Positions 11,149 to 22,202 of a DNA stretch of 64,000 nt are shown in pieces. The DNA is taken from the NCBI GenBank assembly GCA_021432605.1, contig MU271143.1, positions 71,277 to 135,276 on the forward strand. Direction: 5' to 3'. The stretch's first letter is position 1. Each line of letters begins with the position of its first letter. Position numbers and translations under genes: made by a program. Under the pieces are notes generated by a model. That model worked only from the letters and a program-made list of their open reading frames with translations, searched no databases and had not been told where the DNA came from. The stretch comes from Coniochaeta sp. PMI_546. Lineage: Eukaryota; Ascomycota; Sordariomycetes; Coniochaetales; Coniochaetaceae.

Positions 11149-11919
11149 AGCGGCGAGATGATGGTGCAGTCAAAGGTAGTTCAATGTCGAGAAACTGATA
11201 GAATATGTGAGGCCATATCGCAGAGTGAAGTGTAGGTGGAGAAGAAGAGGTGGGTTATGTCGATTCGTATCTTGCGAGATTGGCGATGCCATTCTTCAAT
11301 CGCTCGGGGAGATAGATGAACTGCGCAGTGACGAGAGGTGATCGAGTGGATTACCAACAAAGTCGCGATGACGAGCAGCTCCCATATTCCAGTTTCGGTG
11401 CATTGCTACGGGGCAAGCTTTCCGCGCGGCTAGCACGGTTGACATGCACGTTGTAGATACCCGAAATATGTTGAGCACCACGGACTCACCATTACAGAGA
11501 ATATACACCACCGGCAGGTATTCCAGAGACACCACGAGTTTTGATCGAGGTTGTGCTCAGCCTGGAGATGTTGGGATATCGTAAGGCGTTACCGCGTGCC
11601 TCGCACGACTAGACGACTCATTCTCCTGACATATGCACATCACTCGAATTTCGGCCCTATCCAAAGTCAACCCGAAATGTATTTTTACCAACACATTACC
11701 TGGCGGAAAGCATCAACTCATACATTTGCACATGGCTCAAGACGGCGCATAGGAGACCAGACACGTGCCCTCACACATAATCCAGGACATAGTGAACGCC
11801 ACCCCAGAACTCGTACAGTAACGCCAGAAGGATAGACCTGATTCAAAAACGCACTCGCCTGACGGCGTCACAAGGCCTAGTAGCACTACTTCGGCAAGCC
11901 CCCATTTACAAGTCCTGGC
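11149..11919. other. intergenic between convergent genes
   Basis: 3' flanks of the SDR and peroxiredoxin genes. The open frames at 11.3-11.5 kb and 11.55-11.84 kb have no recognisable features and I do not call them. Confidence 0.6.
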
Positions 11920-12910
11920 CTATTCCTTGGCAGCTTCTTCCTCGGCCTTCTCCTCCACCTTCTCAGCGGTCACGCTGTCGCCGGCGTCGGCAAGAGCCGC
12001 AACAACCTTCTTCACTGCATCAACAGTGCCAGCAGGGCTGCCAGGCTCGGCGAGGATGACTTTGCCAGCCTTGTCGACGACAAAGACACCCCGCTGCGTG
12101 CCCTTGGGCGATTTCTTGAGCCCGATGGCGGCGATCAGAGTCGCGGCCGGGTCGCAGAGGAGCGGGTATGGTAGCTTTTGCTTCTCCTTGAAGGTGGTGT
12201 TGGCCTTGGGCGAGTCGGTGGACAGACCGTAGATGGCCAGGCCACCTGCTGTGAGGGGCGCGTATGAGTCGCGGAAGAGGCATGCTTGGGTTGTGCCTTG
12301 GCCGAGTTAGCCTTGTAATCATAATCATACAGTTGATATTCGATCATTGACACGGAATTGTGCTAGGACGGTCATGCAAGGGCAGTGCGTGAAAATATTG
12401 GGTATAACATGACCACGCGAGGGCACTCTGTAGTGAAGTTGGTCCAGGCCAACTTCATCCATTACAACCACCCAGTCCATTGTTATACAACGTGAGCAAC
12501 CAGTAGAGAACACGAGAAGAAAAGACGAGTATCTTACAGCCTGGAGTCGATGCCTTGGGATAGGTAAACAGCACAACACCAGCCTTGCTCTCATCAACAA
12601 GCGCCTTGAGTGTGGTCTTGGTGCCATCATTGGTCTCAATCTCACCGCCGAAGCCTTCGAGATTGATGGTCTCGCCAACGACAGGCTTGCCACCGGCGCT
12701 GGTGGCTGGGGCGGGCGCATCTACTGGCGCAGGAGCAGCAGCAGCCGCGGAGCCATTGGCCTTGGCCTTGGGTTCAGCCTTTGCCGATTTGCCAGTGACG
12801 GCCTCCTTGACCTTCTCGGCGGCCTTCGCGACCTTGGACTTGGCTGGCTTCTTTGCGGGAGGCTCAGGAGCAGGCTGGGGCGCCTTGCGCTTGCGGAGCT
12901 CGGGGGCCAT
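11920..12910 (-). CDS. DOT5: nuclear-type peroxiredoxin (BCP/DOT5 family)
   Basis: Exons 12910-12538 and 12296-11920 encode 249 residues. The 241-nt intron is longer than most in the window but splits the peroxidatic Cys codon precisely. Residues 1-80 are a basic, Ala/Pro/Lys-rich leader with nuclear-localisation character (RKRKAP, KKPAKSK). The thioredoxin-fold part contains 'TYPKASTPGCTTQACLFRD': peroxidatic Cys125 and, five residues on, the resolving Cys130 typical of atypical 2-Cys BCP/PrxQ enzymes. It reduces hydroperoxides with thioredoxin as reductant. The yeast relative Dot5 is nuclear and linked to telomeric silencing. The C-terminal 20 residues are Glu/Ala/Lys-rich. Orthology to DOT5 is inferred from the leader plus Cys spacing. 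Confidence 0.9.
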
Positions 12911-13719
12911 CTTGGGGAATGATGCGGTGCGTTACGCGATGCTTGATTGAGTTGCGCGCAGAGTAGGTGGTTGGGTCTGACAGAGAAGAAGGGCGGGAAA
13001 ACAAAGAGGTAGGGAGTGATGGCAACTGAGATAACGAGCTGCTCCAGTGAGATGTTTTAAGAGATGGATTTGCGCAAAGAAATGAGATGGCGATGGGAGA
13101 ATACATAAACAGGACGTCGAAGCGGCAGCTGAGTCGCGACCAATCACGAAAGCGCGCGGAGCTAATAAGCTCAATGCTCAAAATGCTTCAGCGGTTTGAG
13201 TCCAGGGATCACGGCATGACACCATTGTGTCCGAGCTCCTTTCTGGGGGAGAATGGAGCCAATTTGTAATGGCTGGGCTCATAACAACTGCACGTTCGAG
13301 TGGTACAGCATTCTAGACCGGTGACACAGGCTGTTCGAGGTAGCCGCTAACTAGAAGGGACGATTCACAGAACGAGGGACATTTAGAAAAGCAGCTGATA
13401 ATTCCTCGCTGCTAGAAAATGTATCTCATCTTTGAGACCACGAAAAAAATAAATACCAAGCTGAATACTATGGCATGAGCATGTCCTTTGAATCTCGAAT
13501 GGTTTGTGAAATTGTAAGACAGCGAAAGCCGGAGAAGGCGCGTCTACGAGTTGGTTGATATTGGCCGGCTCAAATTCGGCATATTAATGTCTCCCAGCTT
13601 TTGGTGGTCCGTGCTTCCCGACGGCATGGAACACTCCATCATCTTTGAATCAAATTCCCAGCTATCGAGGCCTGGGACAGGAAAGTACGCAACCTCATAC
13701 CTCACGCAACACCGCCGAG
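12911..13719. other. intergenic between divergent genes
   Basis: Shared upstream region of the peroxiredoxin (minus) and complex I subunit (plus) genes. It is rich in short pyrimidine tracts. I see no gene. Confidence 0.6.
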
Positions 13720-14549
13720 ATGGCTTCCAAGGCTGTTACCAAAGCTGCGGGTGCTGCCGTGAGCTTGTCAAAGGTAATTGACCCTCACATCACACCTCAA
13801 TTGCCCTCAATACCATGACTGCACCTATCGGCACCGGGCAGGAGCGATGATACTTCCGATGCCTCGCCGGCCTCCTCCTTGCATTGCTCGCCTGCAGTCG
13901 CTATATCACCTTATCAGTCAAGTAGTAGAAAAACTGACAGCTGTGCAGAAATACACCCTCGAATCAGTCGGCATATGGGCCCGCATCCGCAGCTCCCTCG
14001 CCATCGACCCCAACCGCTCTACCGGCGTGCCCCTAAACCCGTACAACCGCCACCCCGCCCCCGGCTCCAACGACCCGAACGCCTACGACGACCCCGTCAC
14101 CGTCCCCGCGGGCGACATCGCAGACAACCCCTACTGGAAGCGCGACGCCCGCCGCGCCTACCCGCGCCTCAGCGTCATCGGGCAGGCCGAACAGGTCGCT
14201 CTGCTAGGTGTCGGCAGCGCTGCCGCCCCTCGCGTGGAGCTGATTGGCGAAGCCGGCACCAAGGCGCTTGTTGCTGCTGAGGAGGAGGGAAAGAACACGG
14301 GTCTCGCGACGTATCTGGAGAAGAAGGGCGCTGATGTCGGCAAGCTGGTACTAAAGGAGAATGGCCTGCCGCCCTTGCCGAGCGGGCAGAGTTTGGCGCA
14401 GAGCGGGGACAACTGGGAGGTTTATCAGTATAAGATCGAGGAGGTGCAGTCGTATGGTGATGGGTAAGTATACTAAAACCCCTTGACATGCAAGCCTTTG
14501 CTAATTAACGGGTGTGTGCTATAGTTATCCCTGCAGGACATTCTCGTGA
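13720..14549 (+). CDS. nuo21.3: NADH:ubiquinone oxidoreductase 21.3 kDa subunit
   Basis: Exons 13720-13773, 13949-14463 and 14525-14549 give 197 residues. The introns are 175 and 61 nt, and the last exon supplies only the eight C-terminal residues (YPCRTFS and the split Gly). The body 'RSTGVPLNPYNRHPAPGSND', 'VPAGDIADNPYWKRDARRAY' and 'QAEQVALLGVGSAAAPRVEL' matches, from memory, the Neurospora 21.3 kDa accessory subunit of mitochondrial complex I, whose C terminus also ends in YPCRTFS. It is a peripheral accessory subunit with no redox group. The 175-nt first intron could hide an extra tiny exon, but none is needed for a continuous frame. Confidence 0.92.
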
Positions 14550-15153
14550 GAGTTGAGGAATGATAGAGCCATGGAGTGTACGTAATGACTGGTTGTGGAA
14601 TAGACCTATTGCAAGAGATGTACAGTGGTTCAAAGTCAAGTTTTGCATTTGCCTTCACTCAGAAGGCTCAAAGACGATATAGTCTGAAGTATGTGACAAG
14701 TAGCTGCCACCTCGTGCTTGTCTGCGACTTGTGCGTCCCCCAAAGTCCTAGTCACAGGTATGGCTTGCCAGCACTCTCCTTTCCGTGTAGACATCCGCGA
14801 GCACTTCTTCCATGGACCTTTCGTGGAATGTTGTGTTGCTACCGATTCAAGGCGCGTGCAAGTGTTTCACTACTTCAGAAGACACCGTGGGGTGTGCTAG
14901 CACGGCTCGATGGCAACCTGGCGTCGATGGGAATCCTCGTGTTCCGGGTTTGGCCAAGACGGAGCCAACGATCGTAACAAACATTTGCACGATACGTGCA
15001 TAGATGCTCGTGATCTTCCCAGTCAGTCGACCCTTGAAAGCCGTCCTTAATCTTTGCCAGAAAGCAAGAGGTCAAGTTCAACCCGGCTGGGGCACCGTAT
15101 CGCGAAGAAGCGACTCATAGGACCGGCAGGCCCCATATGCTCGCCAAACAGTG
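14550..15153. other. intergenic between convergent genes
   Basis: 3' flanks of the complex I subunit and LTO1 genes. The open frames are short and unsupported. Confidence 0.6.
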
Positions 15154-15675
15154 TCAGACCTCCAGACCAGCACTTCTCGCGCCGCCAGGACTAGCAGGCT
15201 TCTGAGCATCGTCCTTCTTGTGGTCCTCTCCCACCATCTTCTCGATGACCTTGGCCTTCCCTTCAGCCCTCTTGAATCGATCATCAAAGTCGTTGACTGC
15301 CTCGTCCGTGTTCTCCGTAGAGAGGCTGTCAGGCTCAGTCAGAGCAAAGAGAGTGGTGACATTCTTTTCCAATCTGGGGTTGCTCGGCAGCGGCGGGAGG
15401 CTCCGTTGCTGTGTTTTCTCCGGACTACTGCTGTCCAGGTCCTGCTGACCTTCAGACTGTGACTTCGCTTGCAGTCTTGGCAGGCGATTTGCCCAGACTA
15501 TGGCTCTGCCGTGCAGCCGTCCGCTCTCCATAAACTTCCGATAGCCCTTCTCCAGTCCAAGAGAGCGACCTTCTATTCGGCCAGCCTTGTCGCCGTCTGC
15601 TTGCCCTTTCTTGTAGCCATCCTGGTAGAACTGGTCCTCCAGATTAAGAACATCCTCAAATGGGTCATCTGCCAT
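15154..15675 (-). CDS. LTO1: LTO1/ORAOV1-like protein with Yae1 N-terminal domain
   Basis: A single exon of 173 residues. The conserved part is at the N terminus, 'DPFEDVLNLEDQFYQDGYKK', followed by the deca-GX3 pattern in which Gly recurs every fourth residue (GYKKGQADGDKAGRIEGRSLGLEKG). This is the hallmark of Lto1 and Yae1. In yeast, Lto1 with Yae1 links the cytosolic Fe-S targeting complex to the ABC protein Rli1 (ABCE1), needed for ribosome recycling. The C-terminal half (from about residue 75) is charged, Lys/Ala/Asp-rich and probably disordered. The ATG at 15675 is the first in frame and sits directly before the conserved block. Confidence 0.9.
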   Translation of the reverse strand: MADDPFEDVLNLEDQFYQDGYKKGQADGDKAGRIEGRSLGLEKGYRKFMESGRLHGRAIVWANRLPRLQAKSQSEGQQDLDSSSPEKTQQRSLPPLPSNPRLEKNVTTLFALTEPDSLSTENTDEAVNDFDDRFKRAEGKAKVIEKMVGEDHKKDDAQKPASPGGARSAGLEV

Positions 15676-16034
15676 GGCGATTGGGTGGTTATGCTATGGC
15701 AAGCAATCTCTCGGCGATTGGGGCAATGGTTATGGAAAGGTTGGTGTTAGGCCGAGCGGTCTTCCTTCCATACAAGAGTGGGTCGATCAAATGTGCCTTT
15801 GTCATCAGGCTGGAGAGTAGTCCTACGCGATACCACTTATTATATAGCAATTGATAGGCACGCAGGCACGCATGACACTTTTACTACAGACGCATAACCT
15901 TAGGGACGCATGACTTTTTGCGTACTCTTATTGATTATAAAAGCTGTCAGCTGGCAAACCTGCCCCGCTGAAAGCGGTGAATAGTCATTCCTTAACAATT
16001 CTGCCCTTTTGAGTCTCTAAGCTATGAATCCTCT
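15676..16034. other. AT-rich intergenic
   Basis: Upstream region of LTO1 and 3' flank of argininosuccinate lyase. A partial direct repeat of ACGCATGACTTTT-like sequence is visible near 15869-15917. No gene is seen. Confidence 0.5.
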
Positions 16035-17533
16035 CTAAGCCAGCATAGCCTTAAGAACCTTGACCTGCTCCAGGACGCGTGCCCGACTAGTACCACCCTT
16101 GACTGATCTCATCTCGACGCTTCTCTCGTAGTCAAACGTGTGCGAAACATCCTCCGTAAACCGGCTGTCAATAGCCTGCAGTTGCTCCAGTGAGAGCTCG
16201 TTCATCGGGATACCTAGCTCCTCGCTCTTAGCGACACATCGCCCAGAGATATGGTGCGTCTCACGAAAGGGTACACCCTTTCGTACGAGATAATCAGCAA
16301 GATCAGTAGCCAGCATGAATGGATCGAGGGCAGCCCTCATCCGCTCTGGCTTGACAGTAAGGGTATTGAGGATACCCTTTGCGATCTGAAGGCTATCAGA
16401 GATAGTCTTCACATGATCTAACATAGGTTCCCAACTTTCCTGCAAGTCCTTTTGATATGTGCTGGGTAGGCCCTTCTGGGTCATCATTAGGCCAGCCATA
16501 TGGCCAAATGCTCGACCAGCTTTTCCTCGCAAGATTTCTAAGCCATCTGGGTTCTTCTTGTGCGGCATTAAAGAACTTCCAGTAGAATAAGCATCAGCAA
16601 TAGAAACGAAGCCAAACTCTGAAGAGGAATAGAGAATCAGATCCTCGGCCCATCGTGAAATATGTTGCATGAACATACTCCCCCATTGTAGAAATTCAGT
16701 GACAAAATCTCTGTCACCAACAGCATTCATGGAGTTCCACATAAGGCCTGTAAAGCCCAGCTCCTCAGCCATCATATCGCGATCGATATTAAAGCCATTG
16801 CCAGCGAGAGCACCACAACCAAGTGGGCTCCTATTCACACGCTTTGAAGTCTCGCGCAGCCGCTCAAGATCGCTCGCAAAGTAAAAGCCAAATGATAACA
16901 GATGCTGTGACCACAAAACCGGCATGGCACGCTGGAGGTGGGTATATCCAGGCATGATAATGCCGCTATTAAGGTCAGCAGGGTCACTAAGATTTGGAGG
17001 ATAATCAGACTTACCACTCGGCCTCAGCGCGGCCGGCAATAACCTCAATGAAGGCAACTAGGTGGCTCTCAATCTCCTGGATCTGGTTGCGAAGCCACAG
17101 ACGCATATCACAGACCACCTGCTCATTGCGACTGCGACCCGTATGTAGTTTGCCAGCGATGTCCTTGCCAATAATCTCACTGAGCCGGCGCTCATTGGCA
17201 GTATGAATATCTTCATCATTGGGCATGATAACAAAGGTATCTGCCTCCCACTCCTTCTGAACCTCTCGGAGACCGCGCTCGATTTCAGTGAACTCGTCGT
17301 TGGATATGATGCCAGACTTAGCGTTTGCGCGTGCAAACGCAATACTGCCGAGGATATCTTCCTTATACAAGAGCTTGTCGTACGAAATACTCGCATTGTA
17401 TTTGAGCATGAGGGGATCGAGGCCGCCTGTCATTCTGAGGTCAGCACATTGCGCTTGAACTTCCATAAAAGAACCAACCTGTGAAGCGTCCACCCCAAAG
17501 CATGTTTTCTGCAGGTGTCTTTCCAGATGCCAT
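16035..17533 (-). CDS. ARG4: argininosuccinate lyase
   Basis: Exons 17533-17479, 17426-17015 and 16965-16035 give 465 residues, the normal length. Introns are 52 and 49 nt. It begins MASGKTPAENMLWGGRFTGG, with the family's WGGRF start, and has 'HTGRSRNEQV', 'IIMPGYTHLQRAMPV' and the fumarase/lyase signature 'GSSLMPHKKNPDG' near residue 280. The enzyme splits argininosuccinate into arginine and fumarate, the last step of arginine synthesis. The catalytic Ser is in the GSS loop. Third-position bases are noticeably more A/T-rich here than in neighbours such as PRP2 or PHB1. No uORF-type arginine attenuator is visible immediately upstream. Confidence 0.97.
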
Positions 17534-17878
17534 GATGTGCTGACTGCGTTCTTATCTGCTAGGGTTGACACCTTGACACCGTCCAGAAAAGGAACGAAAG
17601 GTATTAAAAGCAGCAGAAAGTGGTTTGCTTGCTCTAAGAAGAGTGGAGCTCCGTGTAGGAAGGTCACGTGGGGGGCCGAGACCGGACGAGTCAACACGGG
17701 TAGTCACGTGATATCTGCATCACCGATCTCACCACCAAGTTTACTAAGGTGCTTCCTAGGGAAACTTCATTTCTTTATCCGGCACGGTCAAGGTTACCTT
17801 CCTTGCTTTAAATGGAAACAACCGCACCTCGGAACACTATCCTTGGTGCGCACCCGCCGCACGTATCGGACGAGAAGA
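17534..17878. promoter_or_regulatory. divergent upstream region of ARG4 and a DUF3716-like gene
   Basis: 345 nt separate the two opposite ATGs. TCACGTG occurs twice on the plus strand (near 17666 and 17704), an E-box-like palindrome CACGTG. I do not see an obvious TGACTC (Gcn4/CPC1-type) site close to the ARG4 ATG. Confidence 0.35.
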
Positions 17879-18576
17879 ATGTCGGCAAGCGCACATAACC
17901 TCGACCTTTCCGCCATCTCCGGCGGTAGTAAGCGTCATCCTAGTTCCTTTCGATAAGCGGTACCAACTAACTGCCTACCTAGGTAGGGAAAGGCTCTTTA
18001 CAAGCTGTGACATCTTGGCAAGCTCTATACGCAAAATACATCGAAGTACGCAACGCGTACCCGGATGTCAATAGCCCGCCCTCTTTCCCTGCTTTATCGC
18101 TGTATCTGCGAAGGGGAATTCGATGCAGCAGTCCCCTGGAAGAAAGGATTCACGCACGACCATACTAATCAGCTGCTCAATCCAATCTGAAGTCTAGGCT
18201 ACTTCAAGCGTGTGGAGTTGTTGCTGGTACCCCATGCGGACATTGCGCGCGAGGCTTCGGACGCTGGGAAGCATGCATTGTCAATGATCCTCACTCTGCT
18301 GATGACCCTATGCTTGGTTCATGTGCCAACTGTTTCTACGGTGGTCAAGGCAAGCGATGTTCTTTGAGACAATCGTTACCTCAAGCCATACTCAGGAACG
18401 ACAAAGCTGCGACAGTAGACGACGTCTTGAGTCGCACCTTTCCTGACCTAGAATCGGCCAAGCAGGTCCTCGATGGTTCTCTCCAACCCAACGGGTTTCA
18501 AATGACTCAACGCGTATCTCGTCGGAACGCTACAGGCGACTTCATCAGCAGACAATATTCTTGCGTGCGATTCTGA
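17879..18576 (+). CDS. small Cys-rich DUF3716-like protein (predicted spliced gene)
   Basis: I predict exons 17879-17924, 17987-18101 and 18198-18576, 179 residues. The first intron uses GTAGTAAG..CTAAC..GTAG and the second GTATCT..TACTAAT..CTAG. Both remove in-frame stops and keep one frame, which supports them. The protein starts MSASAHNLDLSAISGGKGSL. Its core 'ACGVVAGTPCGHCARGFGRW', then 'CIV', then 'SCANCFYGGQGKRCSLR', is a four-to-six Cys module of the DUF3716 type, a fungal domain expanded in Pezizomycotina with no known function and a possible metal-binding fold. The tail is unremarkable. Expression and splicing need RNA evidence, and a decaying copy is the main alternative. Confidence 0.5.
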
Positions 18577-19712
18577 TGGCTGAAGTCTCCACTTCGGCAG
18601 CACGGTCAAAACCATCTCTGTCCTTGGAGGATTACGATTAAGCGCAAAGATGACTTCTGGGTTGTTACTAGCCCCAGAGGAGAGCACAATCCTCCTGCTG
18701 CTAAGTTAATGCTGAGAAGAGCATACATTACCCTCCACAAGTCTTGGTCACTGTGGCAGAAGATGTGGAAATAAAACGTCAACCAGAGGCAAGCCAGGTG
18801 TCCTCGTCGGAAGCCACATTCAGTGCGTCGAGATAGACCGCCGGACATGTACACACTCTATGCTATTGACGGAGGAACCTAGCACTGCAGCGGTAATTTT
18901 AGAGGAGAGGGAGGGAAAACCGCAACAGGCCGTTTTGGAAGTTTTATTATTTTTTGGTTGCAGGCACAATATGGCAGCACACCTACTTAAATCTGCTGCC
19001 CAGTTCCCGGATTCTGGCGCTGGTCCCAGCTTCGGGCCACATTGTGAAGCCGTGAAATTGGTTTGTAAAATGGACTTCGAGGTGTACATGCGACCGTGTT
19101 TTGGGGGACTTCTAAGGTGGCCAAGGGTGCCGAAATCAGCAGGTCGCGAGCTAGCCAAAAATGGCCTCGAGGACAGCAAAACACACACTTTACTTGTAAG
19201 CTACCTTAGCTTGGGTCATCTAGATTTGGATGGTTTAGAGCAGAGGACGACATTCTCCATTACTGAGCCAAATACTGACCACACATATTATTGAAGGATA
19301 AAAGCTTAGAAAGAAAGATCGTTGTGTGTGTGTGTGCGAGAGAGAGGGAGGGAGAGAGAGAGAACGGCCCGCCATGCTGATTCGATTCACACGTCTGTTT
19401 GGCAGACACTGTACATCTAATATGGGAATGTTATTGGCATACAACGACCACGGCCAGTTGTCTGGGCCTTCGGTCGGCTGGATGCAGACAGGAAGCAGGC
19501 TCGCGAGCCGAGAACGAGAACGAGAACGCCTATAGGCAGAGGCAGCGAAGCCTTTCCAACCACCACCATGTTTCAGCTGCGGAGGTGCAAAGAGCTCTTA
19601 GGCATTTGCAGCCTGGCTGGTATTCCGACAGCAGATCTTCCCACTTTGAGCGTCAATATTGGCTGGAAAATATTCCTGCGAAAAGCTGGTGACCGAAACA
19701 GTCACTGTCGAA
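18577..19712. other. intergenic within the accessory-looking island
   Basis: No convincing gene. Open frames on both strands at 18.82-19.29 kb overlap each other and have no family features. A GT then GA microsatellite at 19323-19362 is listed separately. Confidence 0.5.
19323..19362. repeat. GT/GA microsatellite
   Basis: A run of GT dinucleotides followed by GAGA and GGGA units. Simple-sequence repeat in noncoding DNA. Confidence 0.8.
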
Positions 19713-22202
19713 ATGTTCCCCCGGGACAAGCCTGGTGGCAAGCCAGATCACGGAGACGCCGTCGCTAGGAGCCCGGTCACGGAAGATCGGCAGTCAAGTT
19801 CGGCAGCCGGGGAAGTCCCTCTGGACGCCACCAACTCAGTGGCAGGCTCATCAGTATTCCGTGGCGACTACCGAGAACACTATCCATCCTCAAAACGAGA
19901 ATGGGAAGCGCACAGTCCCGTCGGTTCATCAAAGCGACTCAGGTCAGACCGACACGGGTCGTCGGAAGAAGTTTCCACCCCCGAAACCTGGAAAAGTGAC
20001 AACCTGTCAGAGGATAACGATGATATCTCCCAGGACCAGATCACAGCAAGCAAGGATACTCGCAAAGGAGAGAAACACAAGATCTCCAGGCAATTGGATC
20101 CGAACAGTTACAAGCGCGATGTGGACGGCGACCTTGACGATGAAGGAACCTTCCGTGAAAGTCATGTATTCCACACGTTGCTTGAACGCTCGTACGACAG
20201 CGATAGTGACACTTGCAGCATCGAAGTCACTATGTATTGGGAACTGATAAAATTCTGCAAGGTCGAGTTGGACGGCTTTCCAGACTTAGGTTTAGCTGAG
20301 AAGATCCCGAGACTTCTGACATTGACAGAAGGGGGCTATTCCCAGTGGGCTGCCCAGGCTGCCACATGCGAAGCTTATACGAGGCTGGTTTGGGGCTCAA
20401 GAGGGGCGCAACTATTGCGTCTCATGCTCAGGACCGATCTTGAGACAGGATCTTGTCAGTTCAAATCCCCGGACCTTTCGCTGACCGTGTCTTTCGTGGA
20501 GGAGGGTGTCGCTCGCTTGAAGGCCGAAGGTAGGCCGCGTGATGTCGCCGATGCTTTGGAACAGTTTGCTTGGATAGCAAGCTCCTTTCGGCCGGTGTAT
20601 TCACAATCGTCGCTGAAGCTTTCAACGGTGTCCATCAGGTTGTCGCCAGTGGGAGGTTACATCATGTCTCTCGATCAATCTTATCTCCACGAACAGATCG
20701 AACACTCCTCTTGCTGGGCGTCTATGGTTCCATCAGCGGTGGTGGCGGCTGGGTTCCCCATAGCGAAACGGGATCTTAGAGCCCAAGGTGTGGAGATTCC
20801 GTTCGATATCATGACTTCCCTCGCAAGGGTCTCAGCTCTGACGGAGCTTGAGGGACACCAAATGCTGCTCGGACCATCAATGATCTTGTTTCCGTCGCAC
20901 CTCATAATGAAGGACGCAGATCCCGACGCGGTCGAAGCGGTTCAATGGCATTGTATGAAGAGTGGTGATCTTGGCAATCCCGATACAGGCGGCATGATAC
21001 TTCGGGATTTGGCGGACGATGCTGGACCGAAGATGAAAATCGCCGACCTCGTACGTTACCGCTGCTTCCTCGGCTACTTCCAGCGAGCCACTGTGCATCT
21101 TGGCACCGAAAAACCAACACATAAACAAGCAACTGCCTTGGGACTACCTAGATCAGGCCAGAGGATTGAGCTCGCCCGGGAAGGGACCTTGGCGTTGGGG
21201 TTCAACATACCTGGCATCGTCAACGGCAGTATCGCGGGCAAAGTCCTGTTAACACGCAGCCTGCAAATCGCGTTGGGAGACACCAAAGAGTACGAAGACC
21301 TTTTGACGGATTCGAAAAGACAGGCCGTCGTGTTGTACGACGTCGGCGCCCAGACGGCCTGGCTTGTCAGCGAACTTAGCGTGGTCCTCCACGTGTGTCT
21401 CACGTTCCTGACTTTGCCGGACGTACAACGTCGTTTCTGCGGCAATGTCCCCGAACTTCCGCTTGCCACTGCTGGTCATGATGGCGGTGCATCTGCGCTA
21501 AAGATGATTCTAGCACATGGCGACATCCCGCTCTGGAAGAAGGCATTGAGCGGGGAATCGAAAACGTTCCATTCAGTCGTCAATGACTTCCTTCGAGACA
21601 TGAGGACGCTCCGCAATGCCTCTCTCATTCACCAGCGACCATCCTCGTCGAAGGTTCTCTCGGTGCTGAGCAGTGTGGAACTGGGCGACATCGTCATGAG
21701 GAAGGACCTCATCGATGAGAAGAGACTTCCTAGTAATATTGTTCCCTCCTGGTGGGGTCTATGTGGAGAGGGAAGGGCGTACACGATATTTGGCACCGGA
21801 CTAGGGCAGGTGATCCGGCCGGCATCGAAAGTTCCTCGCGGCTGGGAAACTGTGCTACAAGGAGCCAAGCTTCTAGTCGCAAGCATGGCGTGTGTTCAGG
21901 ACCTTAGGGCCAGTGCTCGGCACCCCAAGCAGGGACTATGCTCATGCTACCACCTCACGGACAACCTGGTATGGGACCCTAAGTTTGACAAATGCAGAGA
22001 CTGCGACGACTTAGCAAAGGACATGATCCAGGTGCTCCGGCCGCTATTCCCGAACCCGTTCAGAACCATGTGTTCTGCACCCCGTGGATTCCTGGAAGAA
22101 TGTGACGCGGTCATCTTTGGGGATCATTCTCTGTTCCATGAGGTCGTGAAAGATCTCAATACAGGCACACGGCGCCTCGAGCGACACTTGACGAGTCAGT
22201 GA
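19713..22202 (+). CDS. large fungal-specific protein of unknown function
   Basis: One exon of 829 residues from the first in-frame ATG. Residues 1-150 are polar and probably disordered (Ser, Lys, Asp). From about 165 to the end it looks globular. Blocks such as 'SSCWASMVPSAVVAAGFPIA', 'GVEIPFDIMTSLARV', 'LYDVGAQTAWLVSELSVVLH' and 'YTIFGTGLGQVIRPAS' resemble, from memory, a large Pezizomycotina family of 800-1100 residue proteins annotated only as hypothetical and highly variable in copy number between strains. I see no signal peptide, membrane span, NTPase motif or catalytic triad. Codon bias is weaker than in the housekeeping neighbours, and it sits beside another accessory-type gene. The open frame continues 54 nt upstream without ATG, so an upstream exon is possible. 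Confidence 0.7.
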   Translation: MFPRDKPGGKPDHGDAVARSPVTEDRQSSSAAGEVPLDATNSVAGSSVFRGDYREHYPSSKREWEAHSPVGSSKRLRSDRHGSSEEVSTPETWKSDNLSEDNDDISQDQITASKDTRKGEKHKISRQLDPNSYKRDVDGDLDDEGTFRESHVFHTLLERSYDSDSDTCSIEVTMYWELIKFCKVELDGFPDLGLAEKIPRLLTLTEGGYSQWAAQAATCEAYTRLVWGSRGAQLLRLMLRTDLETGSCQFKSPDLSLTVSFVEEGVARLKAEGRPRDVADALEQFAWIASSFRPVYSQSSLKLSTVSIRLSPVGGYIMSLDQSYLHEQIEHSSCWASMVPSAVVAAGFPIAKRDLRAQGVEIPFDIMTSLARVSALTELEGHQMLLGPSMILFPSHLIMKDADPDAVEAVQWHCMKSGDLGNPDTGGMILRDLADDAGPKMKIADLVRYRCFLGYFQRATVHLGTEKPTHKQATALGLPRSGQRIELAREGTLALGFNIPGIVNGSIAGKVLLTRSLQIALGDTKEYEDLLTDSKRQAVVLYDVGAQTAWLVSELSVVLHVCLTFLTLPDVQRRFCGNVPELPLATAGHDGGASALKMILAHGDIPLWKKALSGESKTFHSVVNDFLRDMRTLRNASLIHQRPSSSKVLSVLSSVELGDIVMRKDLIDEKRLPSNIVPSWWGLCGEGRAYTIFGTGLGQVIRPASKVPRGWETVLQGAKLLVASMACVQDLRASARHPKQGLCSCYHLTDNLVWDPKFDKCRDCDDLAKDMIQVLRPLFPNPFRTMCSAPRGFLEECDAVIFGDHSLFHEVVKDLNTGTRRLERHLTSQ

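Noticed and set aside
18820-19294. Overlapping open frames on both strands between the two island genes
   Set aside because: No conserved motif, poor codon bias and mutual overlap; neither can be preferred.
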